Positions 7,875 through 16,280 of a stretch of 64,000 nt of DNA are shown in pieces; position 1 is the first letter of the stretch, and each line of letters opens with the position of its first letter. Below the pieces are notes generated by a model. That model did not search any database. It was not told where the DNA came from and worked only from the letters and a program-made list of their open reading frames with translations. Origin of the DNA: Sphingomonas lacusdianchii (GTDB taxonomy: Bacteria; Pseudomonadota; Alphaproteobacteria; Sphingomonadales; Sphingomonadaceae); the NCBI RefSeq assembly GCF_022664395.1, contig NZ_JAKRET010000003.1:124001-188000 (forward strand). Reading direction: 5' to 3'. The position numbers and the translations under genes are program-made.

Positions 7875-8704
7875 TTGCTGTTCTCCTTCAGGTCCTGCGC
7901 GATCGCGCTCTCGGGCAGCGGCCGTACCCAGATGTTGCGGAACGACACCGGCGAATCATGATCCTGCAACTGGATCGGCGCGGCATCGCCATGTGCCTCG
8001 TACTTCGCGACCTGCCGCCAGATGGTCGTGCCCAGCATCGCCTGATGGTTCTGCACCACCACCCCGTTGAGGAGCGCGGTGACATAGGCCGGGCGCACCA
8101 GCGAACCGTCGGCGGCGAAGCGCGGCCGTTCGAATATGATGTCGTAGGTCTGCCATTCGCCGGGCTTGCGCGACGCGTTCACCAGCGGCGGCTTCCAGCC
8201 ATAGACCGCACCGACCGTGCCGTCGGCATAGGTCGGGTTCTGATCGCCGTCGAGGATCTGCACCTCATAGCGCTGCATGAACCAGATGCCGCTATTGCCG
8301 CGGTCCTGCGAGGTCTTGGTCGGCGGGTTAGGGCTGCGGAATTCGAGGTGCAGTTGCACGTCGCCGAAGCTCTGCTTCGACACCAGATCGCCGCCGCCCT
8401 TGCCGTCCGGCCCACGCGACGGGACGGTCAGCACGCCGTCCTTGACCGGCCATGGCGTGCCCTTGGGAGACCAAGCGTCGACCGATCGCCCGTCGAACAA
8501 CACGACCGCATCAGACGGCACCCCACCGGGCTGTGCAGCAGGCGTCACTACCGTCGGCGTCGGCCGGTCGGCATCGTGCACCCGCCACTGACCACCGGGC
8601 AGCACCGGCGTATCCTTGAACCCCGGCCTGTCCTGCGCGCCGGCGGAACCCGCCAACGCTGTCAGAACGGAACCGAGCGCCGCTATGTCACGCAGCCTCA
8701 TCAT
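7871..8704 (-). CDS. DUF1080 protein (3-keto-disaccharide hydrolase family)
   Basis: A 277-residue secreted protein of the DUF1080 family, a concanavalin-like fold whose members cleave 3-keto-glycosides. A Sec-type signal ends near GSAGAQ. Family marks are VVLFDGRSVDAW, GDVQLHLEFRSP, DRGNSGIWFM and YEVQILD, then the W-Q-T-Y-D strand. It lies in a dehydrogenase operon, which supports activity on 3-keto sugars made by its neighbours. Two ATGs stand in tandem at 8704 and 8701; AAGGAGGGG sits 0-3 bases before them, so the second (8701) has the better spacing. Confidence 0.87.
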   Translation of the reverse strand: MMRLRDIAALGSVLTALAGSAGAQDRPGFKDTPVLPGGQWRVHDADRPTPTVVTPAAQPGGVPSDAVVLFDGRSVDAWSPKGTPWPVKDGVLTVPSRGPDGKGGGDLVSKQSFGDVQLHLEFRSPNPPTKTSQDRGNSGIWFMQRYEVQILDGDQNPTYADGTVGAVYGWKPPLVNASRKPGEWQTYDIIFERPRFAADGSLVRPAYVTALLNGVVVQNHQAMLGTTIWRQVAKYEAHGDAAPIQLQDHDSPVSFRNIWVRPLPESAIAQDLKENSK

Positions 8705-8714
8705 CCCCTCCTTC

Positions 8715-9638
8715 TTATACCTGATCGATCCCGCGATAAGCGGCGACCAGCGCCTCTTCTCCCGGCCGACCCTTTATCGAATTGCCATGTTCCATGCCGA
8801 TCACCCCGGCATAGCGCTTGCCCCTCAGCCATTTGACGATGGAGGCATAGTTGATCTCGCCGGTTCCGGGCTCGTTGCGGCCCGGATTGTCGCCGAACTG
8901 GATATAGCCGATCTCGTCCCAGCAGGTGTCGAGCGTCGGGATCAGATTTCCCGACTGAATCTGCTCATGATACAGGTCGGCAAGGATCTTGACCCCCGGA
9001 CTGTTCGCACCCCGCGCGACCGCATAGCCCTGGGCGATCGACTGCATATAGACGCCCGGATGGTTGGTCCGCGTGTTCAGCGGCTCCATGACCATCGCGA
9101 TGTTGTGGGGCGCGACGATATCGCCCGCACGCCGCATGATATCGATCACCCGCGCGGTCTGGATATCCTGCGGCACCTTCGGATCCATGAAGCCGGTCAC
9201 GACCGTCATCCGGGTCGCCGACAGCCGCTTGGCGACGTCGATCGAGGCGCGGATGTCGTTCAGGAAGCCTTCGCGCTCCGCCCCGTCATTCGCGCCCAGC
9301 AGCGGCCGCGACTGCGACCATTTCGGCATGCTGGCGACGAACACGCCCATCGTCATGCCGCGCTGTTGCAACGCCTTCGCCATCGCCGTCTGTTCGGCAA
9401 TGCTGCGCCCGGCCGCTTCGTTATCCTCCCACGCCGTAAATCCGTGATCGGCGGCATAGGCGATCTGTTCGATCCGGTCGCCGCGGCTGGCGAAGCTGCC
9501 CTCGTGCGGCGCGAATTTCAGCGAGAAGCGCGCGGCATTGCTGCCGCCGCCCTCGCGCCGTTGCGACGCCCCGACACCGGCGGCCAGGGTCGCGGCTGCG
9601 GCCCCCGCCATGACCGTACGCCGCGACACGGAGCTCAC
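8715..9638 (-). CDS. Exported hydroxypyruvate isomerase-like TIM-barrel protein (Tat signal)
   Basis: A 307-residue sugar isomerase-type TIM barrel, closest in look to hydroxypyruvate isomerases. The start is GTG (9638) because this gives a 4-base GTGA overlap with the cytochrome gene and places a Tat leader, SVSRRTVMAGAAAA, at the front. Barrel motifs include FSLKFAPHEGSF, VMEPLNTRTNHPG, ILADLYHEQI, YIQFGDNPGRNEPGTGEINY and GMEHGNS; the Glu, His, Asp and Glu residues are the likely metal ligands. A periplasmic place is unusual for a classic hydroxypyruvate isomerase, so a glycoside-cleaving or epimerising role is more likely. Confidence 0.84.
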   Translation of the reverse strand: MSSVSRRTVMAGAAAATLAAGVGASQRREGGGSNAARFSLKFAPHEGSFASRGDRIEQIAYAADHGFTAWEDNEAAGRSIAEQTAMAKALQQRGMTMGVFVASMPKWSQSRPLLGANDGAEREGFLNDIRASIDVAKRLSATRMTVVTGFMDPKVPQDIQTARVIDIMRRAGDIVAPHNIAMVMEPLNTRTNHPGVYMQSIAQGYAVARGANSPGVKILADLYHEQIQSGNLIPTLDTCWDEIGYIQFGDNPGRNEPGTGEINYASIVKWLRGKRYAGVIGMEHGNSIKGRPGEEALVAAYRGIDQV

Positions 9639-10012
9639 TTGGCCGACGTCAGGTAAGCGATGATCGCCGCGCGCTTGGCCGGATCGGGCGTAGCGATCGG
9701 CATGCGCGTACCCGGCACCTTCTTGGCCGGTCCCGCCAGATATTCGTCGAGCGTCTTCGCATCCCAGCGCAGCTTCGACGCCTTCATCGCCGGCGAATAG
9801 TTGAAGCCCGGCACCGATGCCGCCGGCCGTCCGACCACCCCGAACAGATTGGGGCCAATACCGTTGCGGCCACCCTTGTTCACCGTGTGACACGCCTTGC
9901 ACGCATTGAACGCGGGCGGTGCCGCAGTCTGGGCGGTGCTCGGCGTCGCGGTCGCCAGCAGCGCGGTCGCACCCGCCGCTCCGACAATCGCCATACCCGT
10001 CAGCAGTTTCAT
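9635..10012 (-). CDS. Periplasmic cytochrome c
   Basis: A 125-residue class I cytochrome c. A Sec signal (MKLLTGMAIVGAAGATALL..AQT) is followed by the heme-binding CKACH, the GIGPNLFGVVGR segment, and Met of GTRMPIATPDP as the sixth ligand, ending with AAIIAYLTSAK. It probably takes electrons from the operon's FAD/Fe-S dehydrogenase and passes them to the respiratory chain. ATG at 10012 was chosen over GTG at 10018 because GGGAG lies 7 bases ahead of the ATG but only 1 ahead of the GTG. It overlaps the TIM-barrel gene by 4 bases. Confidence 0.92.
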   Translation of the reverse strand: MKLLTGMAIVGAAGATALLATATPSTAQTAAPPAFNACKACHTVNKGGRNGIGPNLFGVVGRPAASVPGFNYSPAMKASKLRWDAKTLDEYLAGPAKKVPGTRMPIATPDPAKRAAIIAYLTSAK

Positions 10013-10014
10013 CT

Positions 10015-11157
10015 TCACTCTCCCGCTTCCACTGGGGTCCATTTCCGGTCGGAGGCCGCATTCGCGATCACCGCCTCGATAAAGTTCATCGTGCGCAGCC
10101 CGTCGGTCAGCCCGGGGACGAAGCGTTCGTCCTGCCCGCGAATCGCTGCTGCAAACCCTTGATACAGATTGGCGAATGCCTCGATATAGCCTTCGGGATG
10201 CCCCGACGGCGTGCGCAGCAGCGCCTGCGTCGACGCGGCAAGCCCCGGTCCGCCTGCGCGCACCACCTCCGCCGGCCGGTCGAGCCAGCGCAGCGTCAGC
10301 GTGTTCGGCTCCATCTGCGCCCATTCGAGCGTGCCGTGTTCGCCCGACACGCGAAGCTTCAGGCCGTTCTCCTCGCCCGCTGCGACCTGCGTCGCCTTGA
10401 GCGTACCGCGTGCACCGCCCTCGAAGCGCAGCAGCGCGCTGACATCGTCGTCGAGCCGCCGCCCGGCGACATGCACCGTCAGGTCCGCCGACACCTCGCT
10501 CACCGCCACACCCGAGACATGTTCGGCCAGATGGAAGGCATGGGTGCCGATATCGCCCAGACAGCCGCCAAGGCCAGCCTTGGCTGGATCGGTGCGCCAT
10601 TCCGCCTGTTTGTTGCCTTCGCCATCGATCGGCAAGCTTAGCCAACCCTGCAAATACTCAACCTGAACGAGCCGGATCTTGCCCAGATCGCCGCGCGCGA
10701 CGCGGGTGCGCGCCTCTTCGACAAGGGGATAACCGCTATAGGTGAAGGCCAGCGCGAACTTCGCGCCGCTCTGGCGCGCCGCTGCGGCGATCGCGCGGGC
10801 CTCGTCGCTGCTCATCGCCATCGGCTTTTCGCAGAAGACGTGGATGCCCGCCTCCAGCGCCGCGATCGCCATCGGGGCATGGAGGTGGTTGGGGGTGACG
10901 ATCGCCAGCGCGTCGATCCGCTCACCCAAGGGTAAGGCAGTTTCGGCGGCGATCAGCGCGTTCAGGTCGCCATAGACACGCTGCGGATCGAGCCCGAGCG
11001 CGGCACCGCTGCGCTCGTTGCGCGCGGCATCGCTGCTGAACGCGCCGGCTACCAGTTGCCAGTCGCCGTCCAGTGCCGCCGCCTTGCGGTGGATCGCGCC
11101 GATGAACGCGCCCTCGCCACCGCCGGCCATGCCCAGTTTCAACGCCTTCGCACTCAT
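10015..11157 (-). CDS. Gfo/Idh/MocA family dehydrogenase
   Basis: A 380-residue NAD(P)-dependent sugar dehydrogenase/reductase. The Rossmann loop is GMAGGGEGAFIGAIHR, the hallmark EKP is in HVFCEKPMAM, and the catalytic histidine lies in GDIGTHAFHLAEH. There is no export signal, so it works in the cytoplasm. In an operon with a 3-keto-glycoside module it may reduce a 3-keto hexose back to the hexose. The ATG at 11157 overlaps the stop of the upstream TIM-barrel gene by 4 bases. Confidence 0.9.
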   Translation of the reverse strand: MSAKALKLGMAGGGEGAFIGAIHRKAAALDGDWQLVAGAFSSDAARNERSGAALGLDPQRVYGDLNALIAAETALPLGERIDALAIVTPNHLHAPMAIAALEAGIHVFCEKPMAMSSDEARAIAAAARQSGAKFALAFTYSGYPLVEEARTRVARGDLGKIRLVQVEYLQGWLSLPIDGEGNKQAEWRTDPAKAGLGGCLGDIGTHAFHLAEHVSGVAVSEVSADLTVHVAGRRLDDDVSALLRFEGGARGTLKATQVAAGEENGLKLRVSGEHGTLEWAQMEPNTLTLRWLDRPAEVVRAGGPGLAASTQALLRTPSGHPEGYIEAFANLYQGFAAAIRGQDERFVPGLTDGLRTMNFIEAVIANAASDRKWTPVEAGE

Positions 11158-12212
11158 TCCGCAGACAATCCCATCAGCTTGCGGATCGCGGCTCGATCGA
11201 CGCCGCTCTTGGCGAAATCGTCGAAGGCGTGATCGGTCAGGCGGATCATATGCGCGTCGATGAACGGAGCGCCTTCGCGTGCGCCATCCGCCGAGTTCTT
11301 GAGCGCGCATTCCCATTCGAGCACCGCCCAGCCGTCATAGCCATATTGCGCCATGCGGCTGAACACGCCCGAGAAATCGACCTGCCCGTCGCCCAGCGAG
11401 CGGAACCGCCCGGGACGATCGACCCAGTCCTGATAGCCGCCATACACGCCCGAGCGCCCGGTCGGATTATATTCGGCATCCTTGACGTGGAAGCACGAAA
11501 TACGGTCGTGATAGCGGTCGATGAAGTCGAGATAGTCGAGCTGTTGCAGCACGTAATGCGACGGATCGAACAGCAGTCGCGCGGCATTGTGCCCCTTCAC
11601 CGCGTCGAGAAAACGCTCCCACGTCGCGCCGTCGTGCAGGTCCTCCCCGGCATGAACCTCGAACGCGCAGTGGACGCCATTTTCCTCGAACACGTCGAGG
11701 ATCGGGGTCCAGCGCCGCGCCAGTTCGGCAAACGCTTCCTCGACCAGTCCGGCCGGGCGCTGCGGCCACGGATAGACATAGGGCCATGCCAGCGCACCGG
11801 AGAAGGTCGCATGCGCCTTCAGCCCCAGATTGGCGCTGGCCTTCGCCGCCATCTTGACCTGCTCGACCGCCCAGACCTGCCGTTCGGCGGGCTTGCCATG
11901 GACTTCCGGGGGCGCGAAGCCGTCGAACAGCGTGTCGTACGCCGGATGGACCGCGACCAGCTGCCCCTGCAGATGCGTCGACAGCTCGGTCGGCTCGATG
12001 CCATGCTTGGCCAGCTTGCCGCGCAGGTCGTCGCAGTAATCCTTGCTCTCCGACGCGGTCTTCAGGTCGATCAGCCGCGTGTCGCAGGGAATCTGCACGC
12101 CGACATAGCCGAGCCCGGCGGCCCATTCGGCCATGTTCTCCAACGTGTCGAACGGCGCCTGATCGCCCATGAACTGCGCCAGGAAAATGCCAGGCCCCTT
12201 CATCCCCGTCAT
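11154..12212 (-). CDS. Cytoplasmic sugar phosphate isomerase/epimerase-type TIM-barrel protein
   Basis: A 352-residue TIM barrel with no signal peptide, unlike its two exported cousins in the same operon. Motifs: LGYVGVQIPCD, ELSTHLQGQLVAVHPAYD, FEVHAGEDLHDG, LLFDPSHYVLQQLDYLDF, ISCFHVKDAEYNPTG and WAVLEWECALK. The Glu, Asp, His and Glu residues are the expected metal site. It probably isomerises or epimerises an imported (keto-)sugar. ATG at 12212 overlaps the permease stop by 4 bases; a second ATG 9 bases further in is possible. Confidence 0.87.
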   Translation of the reverse strand: MTGMKGPGIFLAQFMGDQAPFDTLENMAEWAAGLGYVGVQIPCDTRLIDLKTASESKDYCDDLRGKLAKHGIEPTELSTHLQGQLVAVHPAYDTLFDGFAPPEVHGKPAERQVWAVEQVKMAAKASANLGLKAHATFSGALAWPYVYPWPQRPAGLVEEAFAELARRWTPILDVFEENGVHCAFEVHAGEDLHDGATWERFLDAVKGHNAARLLFDPSHYVLQQLDYLDFIDRYHDRISCFHVKDAEYNPTGRSGVYGGYQDWVDRPGRFRSLGDGQVDFSGVFSRMAQYGYDGWAVLEWECALKNSADGAREGAPFIDAHMIRLTDHAFDDFAKSGVDRAAIRKLMGLSAE

Positions 12213-13459
12213 GCCAGCGTCTCCTTGCGACGATCGTCGCGGAAGGTGAATTGGAACAGCAGCGCGATCGCCGCGGCGGCAACCGCCGGATAGACCCACA
12301 TGCCCTGCCAGTCGGCGATGGTCGGCGCGGCCGGCAACTGCGCATAGATCAGCGCGCCGATCTGCGACCCCAGCAACATGCCGACGCCATAGGTGAACAG
12401 CGTCAACATGCCTTGCGCCTGCGCATTGACGCCCTTCGGCGTGGCGATGGTGCCGACATAGATTGCGCCTGCCACGAAGAAGAAGTCGTAGCACACGCCG
12501 TGCAGCGCGACGCCGAGGTAGATCGCCCACAGCCCCGATCCGCCGTCACCGATCGCGAACAGCGCATAGCGCAGCGCCCATGCCGCCATGCCGACCAGCA
12601 ACAGCGGCTTCACCCCGAAGCGGCGATAGAGCCACGGCATCGAGAACATGAAGACCAGTTCGGACATCTGCCCGATCGCCAGCGTCCCGCTGACATTCTC
12701 GATCCCCGCCGCGCCGACATAGGGCGAGGCATAGGCGTAATACATGGCCAGCGGCACCGAGATCAGCGTAGCGCAGACGATGAAGGTCAGGAACGACTTC
12801 TGCCGCATCAGGCCGAACGCCTCGACGCAGAACACCTGCGCGAGCACGCTGCCGCCCTGCGGCTTGTCGGCCTCGACCGCCGGCAGGGTGAAGCTGTACA
12901 GCCCCAGCGCGACCGAAACGACCGCCGCCACCCAGAATATCTTCGGGCTGGCCGACAGCCCCGCCCAGCCGATGATGAGACCCGCCGCGATCCAGCCGAT
13001 GGTGCCAAAGGCGCGGACGAACGGGAAATTATCGGTCCGCTCGCCGAAGCTCTTGAGCGCGATCGTGTTCGCAAGGCCGACGGTCGGCATGTACAGGATC
13101 ATGTAGCCGAGCAGCAGCCATACGAACGTGCCGCCATTTTCGGGCGTCAGCAACGTCGGCAGCAGGTACAGCAGCACGCCACCGACGAGATGCAGGATCA
13201 CCATCAGCATCCGCGGCGCGACATAGCGCACCGCGACCATGCCGAGCAGCAGCGACCCGACGATCGACGCGATCGGTCCCATCGAAAACGCATTGCCGAT
13301 CAGGTTCCCGATCCCGACCGTCTGCATCACCAGGCCGAGCGTGACCTGCCACGCCCCCCAGATGAAGAACTGCATGAACATCAACGCGCTCATCCGCGCG
13401 GTCAGGCTTCCGCCGACCGAACGCTCGGTCACGGGCCCGACACCCTCCGCTATGGCCAT
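12209..13459 (-). CDS. MFS permease, nucleoside:H+ symporter (NupG)-like
   Basis: A 416-residue inner-membrane permease with about 12 hydrophobic segments. MFMQFFIWGAWQVTLG near the start is the NupG-family signature. In many sphingomonads and Bacteroidetes such permeases lie in sugar operons, so the substrate may be a hexose or 3-keto-hexose rather than a nucleoside. It is the first gene of the nine-gene minus-strand operon, with GGAGGGG six bases before its ATG, and its promoter should lie in the 159-bp space shared with the cupin gene. Confidence 0.88.
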   Translation of the reverse strand: MAIAEGVGPVTERSVGGSLTARMSALMFMQFFIWGAWQVTLGLVMQTVGIGNLIGNAFSMGPIASIVGSLLLGMVAVRYVAPRMLMVILHLVGGVLLYLLPTLLTPENGGTFVWLLLGYMILYMPTVGLANTIALKSFGERTDNFPFVRAFGTIGWIAAGLIIGWAGLSASPKIFWVAAVVSVALGLYSFTLPAVEADKPQGGSVLAQVFCVEAFGLMRQKSFLTFIVCATLISVPLAMYYAYASPYVGAAGIENVSGTLAIGQMSELVFMFSMPWLYRRFGVKPLLLVGMAAWALRYALFAIGDGGSGLWAIYLGVALHGVCYDFFFVAGAIYVGTIATPKGVNAQAQGMLTLFTYGVGMLLGSQIGALIYAQLPAAPTIADWQGMWVYPAVAAAAIALLFQFTFRDDRRKETLA

Positions 13460-13618
13460 CAGCCACCCCTCCGCAGTTTTGTCTGCTAATTTGTGGGCAA
13501 CGCTAGGTAGGTCGACGCGCGGTGTAAAGACGCGATATCATCGACTTCCGCAAACCGGCCATTTACAGGCTGTTACATCCGGCGCGTGGGTGCCGGACGG
13601 TAAGGCAGGCTTTTCGAT

Positions 13619-14635
13619 ATGACGCGCAGTTTTCAGCCGATCCGCGAATGGCACGATGTCGATCGCCAACGGTTCGAGGCGGACATCGTCCCGCTGCGCC
13701 AGCCAGCGGTACTGCGCGGCATCGCCGCGTCGTGGCCGGCGGTGGAGGCAGCGCGGCAGTCGGACGCGGCGCTCAGCGACTATATCGAGGCGACCGACCT
13801 CGGCAAACCGGTGCCCGCCTTTCTGGGGCCGCCGCAGATCAACGGGCGATTCTGGTACAGCAACGACCTGCGCGGATTGAACTATCAACAGCGCATCGCG
13901 CCGATCGCCGAATTGCTCCACGTGCTGATGCGCGCGCGAGACGAGGAACAGCCGCCGGCCTTCTACGCCGGCGCAGTGCCGATCGCCGAAAACTGTCCCG
14001 ATTTCGCACGCGACAATGTGCTCGGCATCACCGGCCCGGGCGCGGTCGCGCGGCTGTGGATCGGCAACCGGGTGACGGTGTCGACCCATTTCGACATGTC
14101 GGAAAATATCGCGGTGGTCGTCGGCGGGCGGCGGCGCTTCACCCTGTTTCCGCCCGAACAGGTCCGCAACCTCTATGTCGGGCCGTTCGACTTCACCTTT
14201 GCCGGGCCGCCGGTCAGCATGGTCGATCTTCGCAACCCCGATCTCGACCGCTATCCGCGCTATGCCGATGCGCTGGAAACCGCGCTCGAGGCCGAACTGG
14301 AACCCGGTGACGCGATCTACATCCCCTATATGTGGTGGCACCAGGTGGAGGGACTGTCGCCGGTCAACGTGCTCACCAACTATTGGTGGGACCTGTCGCC
14401 GCGCCATTGGCAGGGCTCCCCGTTCCGCACATTGATGCATGCGGTGATGAGCATCCGCGACCTGCCCGAGCGCGAGCGCGACGTATGGCGGACGTGGTTC
14501 GACCATTATGTCTTCGGCGCCGGCCATGACGCCGTCACCCACCTGCCCCCCGCCGGTCGCGGGGCACTGGGCGAGATGACGCCCGACATGGCGCAGCGGG
14601 TGAAGCATTATCTGATCGACGACTTGCGTCGGTAA
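13619..14635 (+). CDS. Cupin-like (Cupin_8/JmjC-type) protein
   Basis: A 338-residue cupin-8 family protein, the fold of JmjC-type Fe(II)/2-oxoglutarate oxygenases. The metal triad can be placed as HxD in THFDMSEN and the distal His in WWHQVEGL; the strand RRRFTLFPPEQ and the GDAIYIPYMWWH turn are typical. It has no signal peptide. Such genes often sit beside flavin-dependent halogenase-like genes and TonB receptors in sphingomonads and caulobacters, as here (convergent with the halogenase set). The substrate is unknown. Confidence 0.85.
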   Translation: MTRSFQPIREWHDVDRQRFEADIVPLRQPAVLRGIAASWPAVEAARQSDAALSDYIEATDLGKPVPAFLGPPQINGRFWYSNDLRGLNYQQRIAPIAELLHVLMRARDEEQPPAFYAGAVPIAENCPDFARDNVLGITGPGAVARLWIGNRVTVSTHFDMSENIAVVVGGRRRFTLFPPEQVRNLYVGPFDFTFAGPPVSMVDLRNPDLDRYPRYADALETALEAELEPGDAIYIPYMWWHQVEGLSPVNVLTNYWWDLSPRHWQGSPFRTLMHAVMSIRDLPERERDVWRTWFDHYVFGAGHDAVTHLPPAGRGALGEMTPDMAQRVKHYLIDDLRR

Positions 14636-14664
14636 ATGCCGGCACGCCCGGACTGCAACGCGCG

Positions 14665-14744
14665 TCATCCCAGCGCGGGCTGGGATCTTCCGGTGATGGC
14701 GCGGGGCAAGAGCCGCACGAGGCCCCAGCCTTCGCTGGGGCGAC
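14665..14744. repeat. Inverted-repeat doublet between convergent genes
   Basis: Two hairpins face each other: ATCCCAGC-GCGG-GCTGGGAT (14667-14686) and GCCCCAGC-CTTC-GCTGGGGC (14722-14741). Both match the core of the 4564-4591 palindrome. The element lies between the convergent cupin and halogenase genes and may end transcription from both sides, though there is no T-run. Confidence 0.7.
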
Positions 14745-14768
14745 GTTTCCGCTTGGCTGGATCAGACG

Positions 14769-16280
14769 CTAGGACGGACTGCGACAAAACCGGTCGATGA
14801 ACGCCATATGGTCGGGCATCGCCCGCACCCCGGCATCCATCGCCCCGGCAATATGGGTCATGCGCCGGTCGAGCTCCTCCTCGGACAATATGTCTGCGAT
14901 CGGGTGATGCCGCTTCGGGTGGATATTCTGCCCGTGCAGCACCGCCAGCCAGCTCGTCTCGCTGAACAATTCATTGTCGTGGCGATAGAGCCGCGCATTC
15001 TCCCGGAAGATCGCGATGCGTTCCTCCAGCGACGCCGGGATCGCCATGTCGCGACAGCGGCGCCAGAACGGGCTGTCGTCGCGCGCCGTCGCCTTGTAAT
15101 GCAGGATCAGAAAGTCGCGGACCTGTTCATATTCCAGCCGCGTCCGCCGGTTGTAATAATCGATATCGGGCTGGTTGAACGAACGGTCGGGGAAGTTGGT
15201 CAGCAGCCGGGCGATGCCGGTCTGGATCAGGTGTATCGAGGTCGATTCGAGCGGTTCGAGAAACCCCGCCGCCAGTCCCAGCGCCACGACATTCCGGTCC
15301 CACGCCTTGCGCCGCACCCCCGCCGTGAAGCGCAGGAAGTTCGGCCCGGCCAGCGGCGCACCGTCCAGTCCTTCGTCGAGCATGGCGAGCGCGGTGTGGT
15401 CATCGACATAGTCCGAACAATAGACATGCCCGTTGCCGGTGCGCGACTGGAGCGGAATGCGCCAGCGCCACCCGACGCTGGTCGCGGTCGCGCGCGTGTA
15501 CGGTGTCGGATCGCCCACCCGCGCGCACGGCCGCGCCACCGCGCGGTCACACGACAACCATTCGCGCCAGTCGTCGTAACCGGCGTTCAGCGCCCCCTCG
15601 ATCAACAGTCCGCGAAAGCCCGAGCAGTCGATGAACAGGTCGCCCGCGACGTTGCTACCATCGTCGAGTACGACATGATCGACATGGCCGTTCGCGCCGT
15701 TCAGCGCGACGTCGACGATTCGCCCTTCGGTCCGCACCACGCCCGCCGCTTCGGCACGTTCGCGGAGATATTTGGCGTAGAGCGCGGCGTCGAACTGGAA
15801 CGCATAGCTGATGCCGGCCAGCGGCGATCCGCGCCGCGACGGGTCGGGCCGCATGAACTTGCCCGCCCGCGCCGCGCCCACGCCGATGCTGTATCGATCC
15901 AGCGGCAACGCGCGCCCGGCCTGGGCATGGCGGTACCAGAAATGGTGGAAATGGATGCCCTCCATCTCCTGCCCATAGGTGCCGAAGGGATGGATATAGC
16001 GCTCGCCGATCCGGCCCCAGTCGACGAATTCGATGCCCAGCTTGAACGTCGCGCAGGTCCGGCGGACAAAGTCGTCCTCGTCGATCCCTAGCAGCCGGTT
16101 GAAATACTGGATATGCGGGATCGTCGCCTCGCCGACGCCGACCGTGCCGATCGCTTCGGATTTGACGACGCGGATCGTCATGCCGCTGCCCGCCAGCATG
16201 TGCGAAAGCGCCGCCGCCGCCATCCACCCCGCCGTGCCGCCGCCGACGATGACGATGCTGCGAATGTTCGCCTCGCTCAT
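14769..16280 (-). CDS. Flavin-dependent tryptophan halogenase-family protein A
   Basis: A 503-residue member of the flavin-dependent halogenase family, which uses FADH2, oxygen and halide to chlorinate or brominate aromatic substrates. All hallmarks are present: GGGTAGWM (13-20), the catalytic Lys80 in FKLGIEFVDWG, W271-R-W-R-I-P276 that blocks mono-oxygenation, and EPLESTSIHL with the second catalytic Glu. No flavin reductase is encoded nearby. It is last of four tandem genes and overlaps the preceding one by 4 bases. The true substrate of this sphingomonad clade is not established, and many members are only called tryptophan halogenase by similarity. Confidence 0.88.
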   Translation of the reverse strand: MSEANIRSIVIVGGGTAGWMAAAALSHMLAGSGMTIRVVKSEAIGTVGVGEATIPHIQYFNRLLGIDEDDFVRRTCATFKLGIEFVDWGRIGERYIHPFGTYGQEMEGIHFHHFWYRHAQAGRALPLDRYSIGVGAARAGKFMRPDPSRRGSPLAGISYAFQFDAALYAKYLRERAEAAGVVRTEGRIVDVALNGANGHVDHVVLDDGSNVAGDLFIDCSGFRGLLIEGALNAGYDDWREWLSCDRAVARPCARVGDPTPYTRATATSVGWRWRIPLQSRTGNGHVYCSDYVDDHTALAMLDEGLDGAPLAGPNFLRFTAGVRRKAWDRNVVALGLAAGFLEPLESTSIHLIQTGIARLLTNFPDRSFNQPDIDYYNRRTRLEYEQVRDFLILHYKATARDDSPFWRRCRDMAIPASLEERIAIFRENARLYRHDNELFSETSWLAVLHGQNIHPKRHHPIADILSEEELDRRMTHIAGAMDAGVRAMPDHMAFIDRFCRSPS

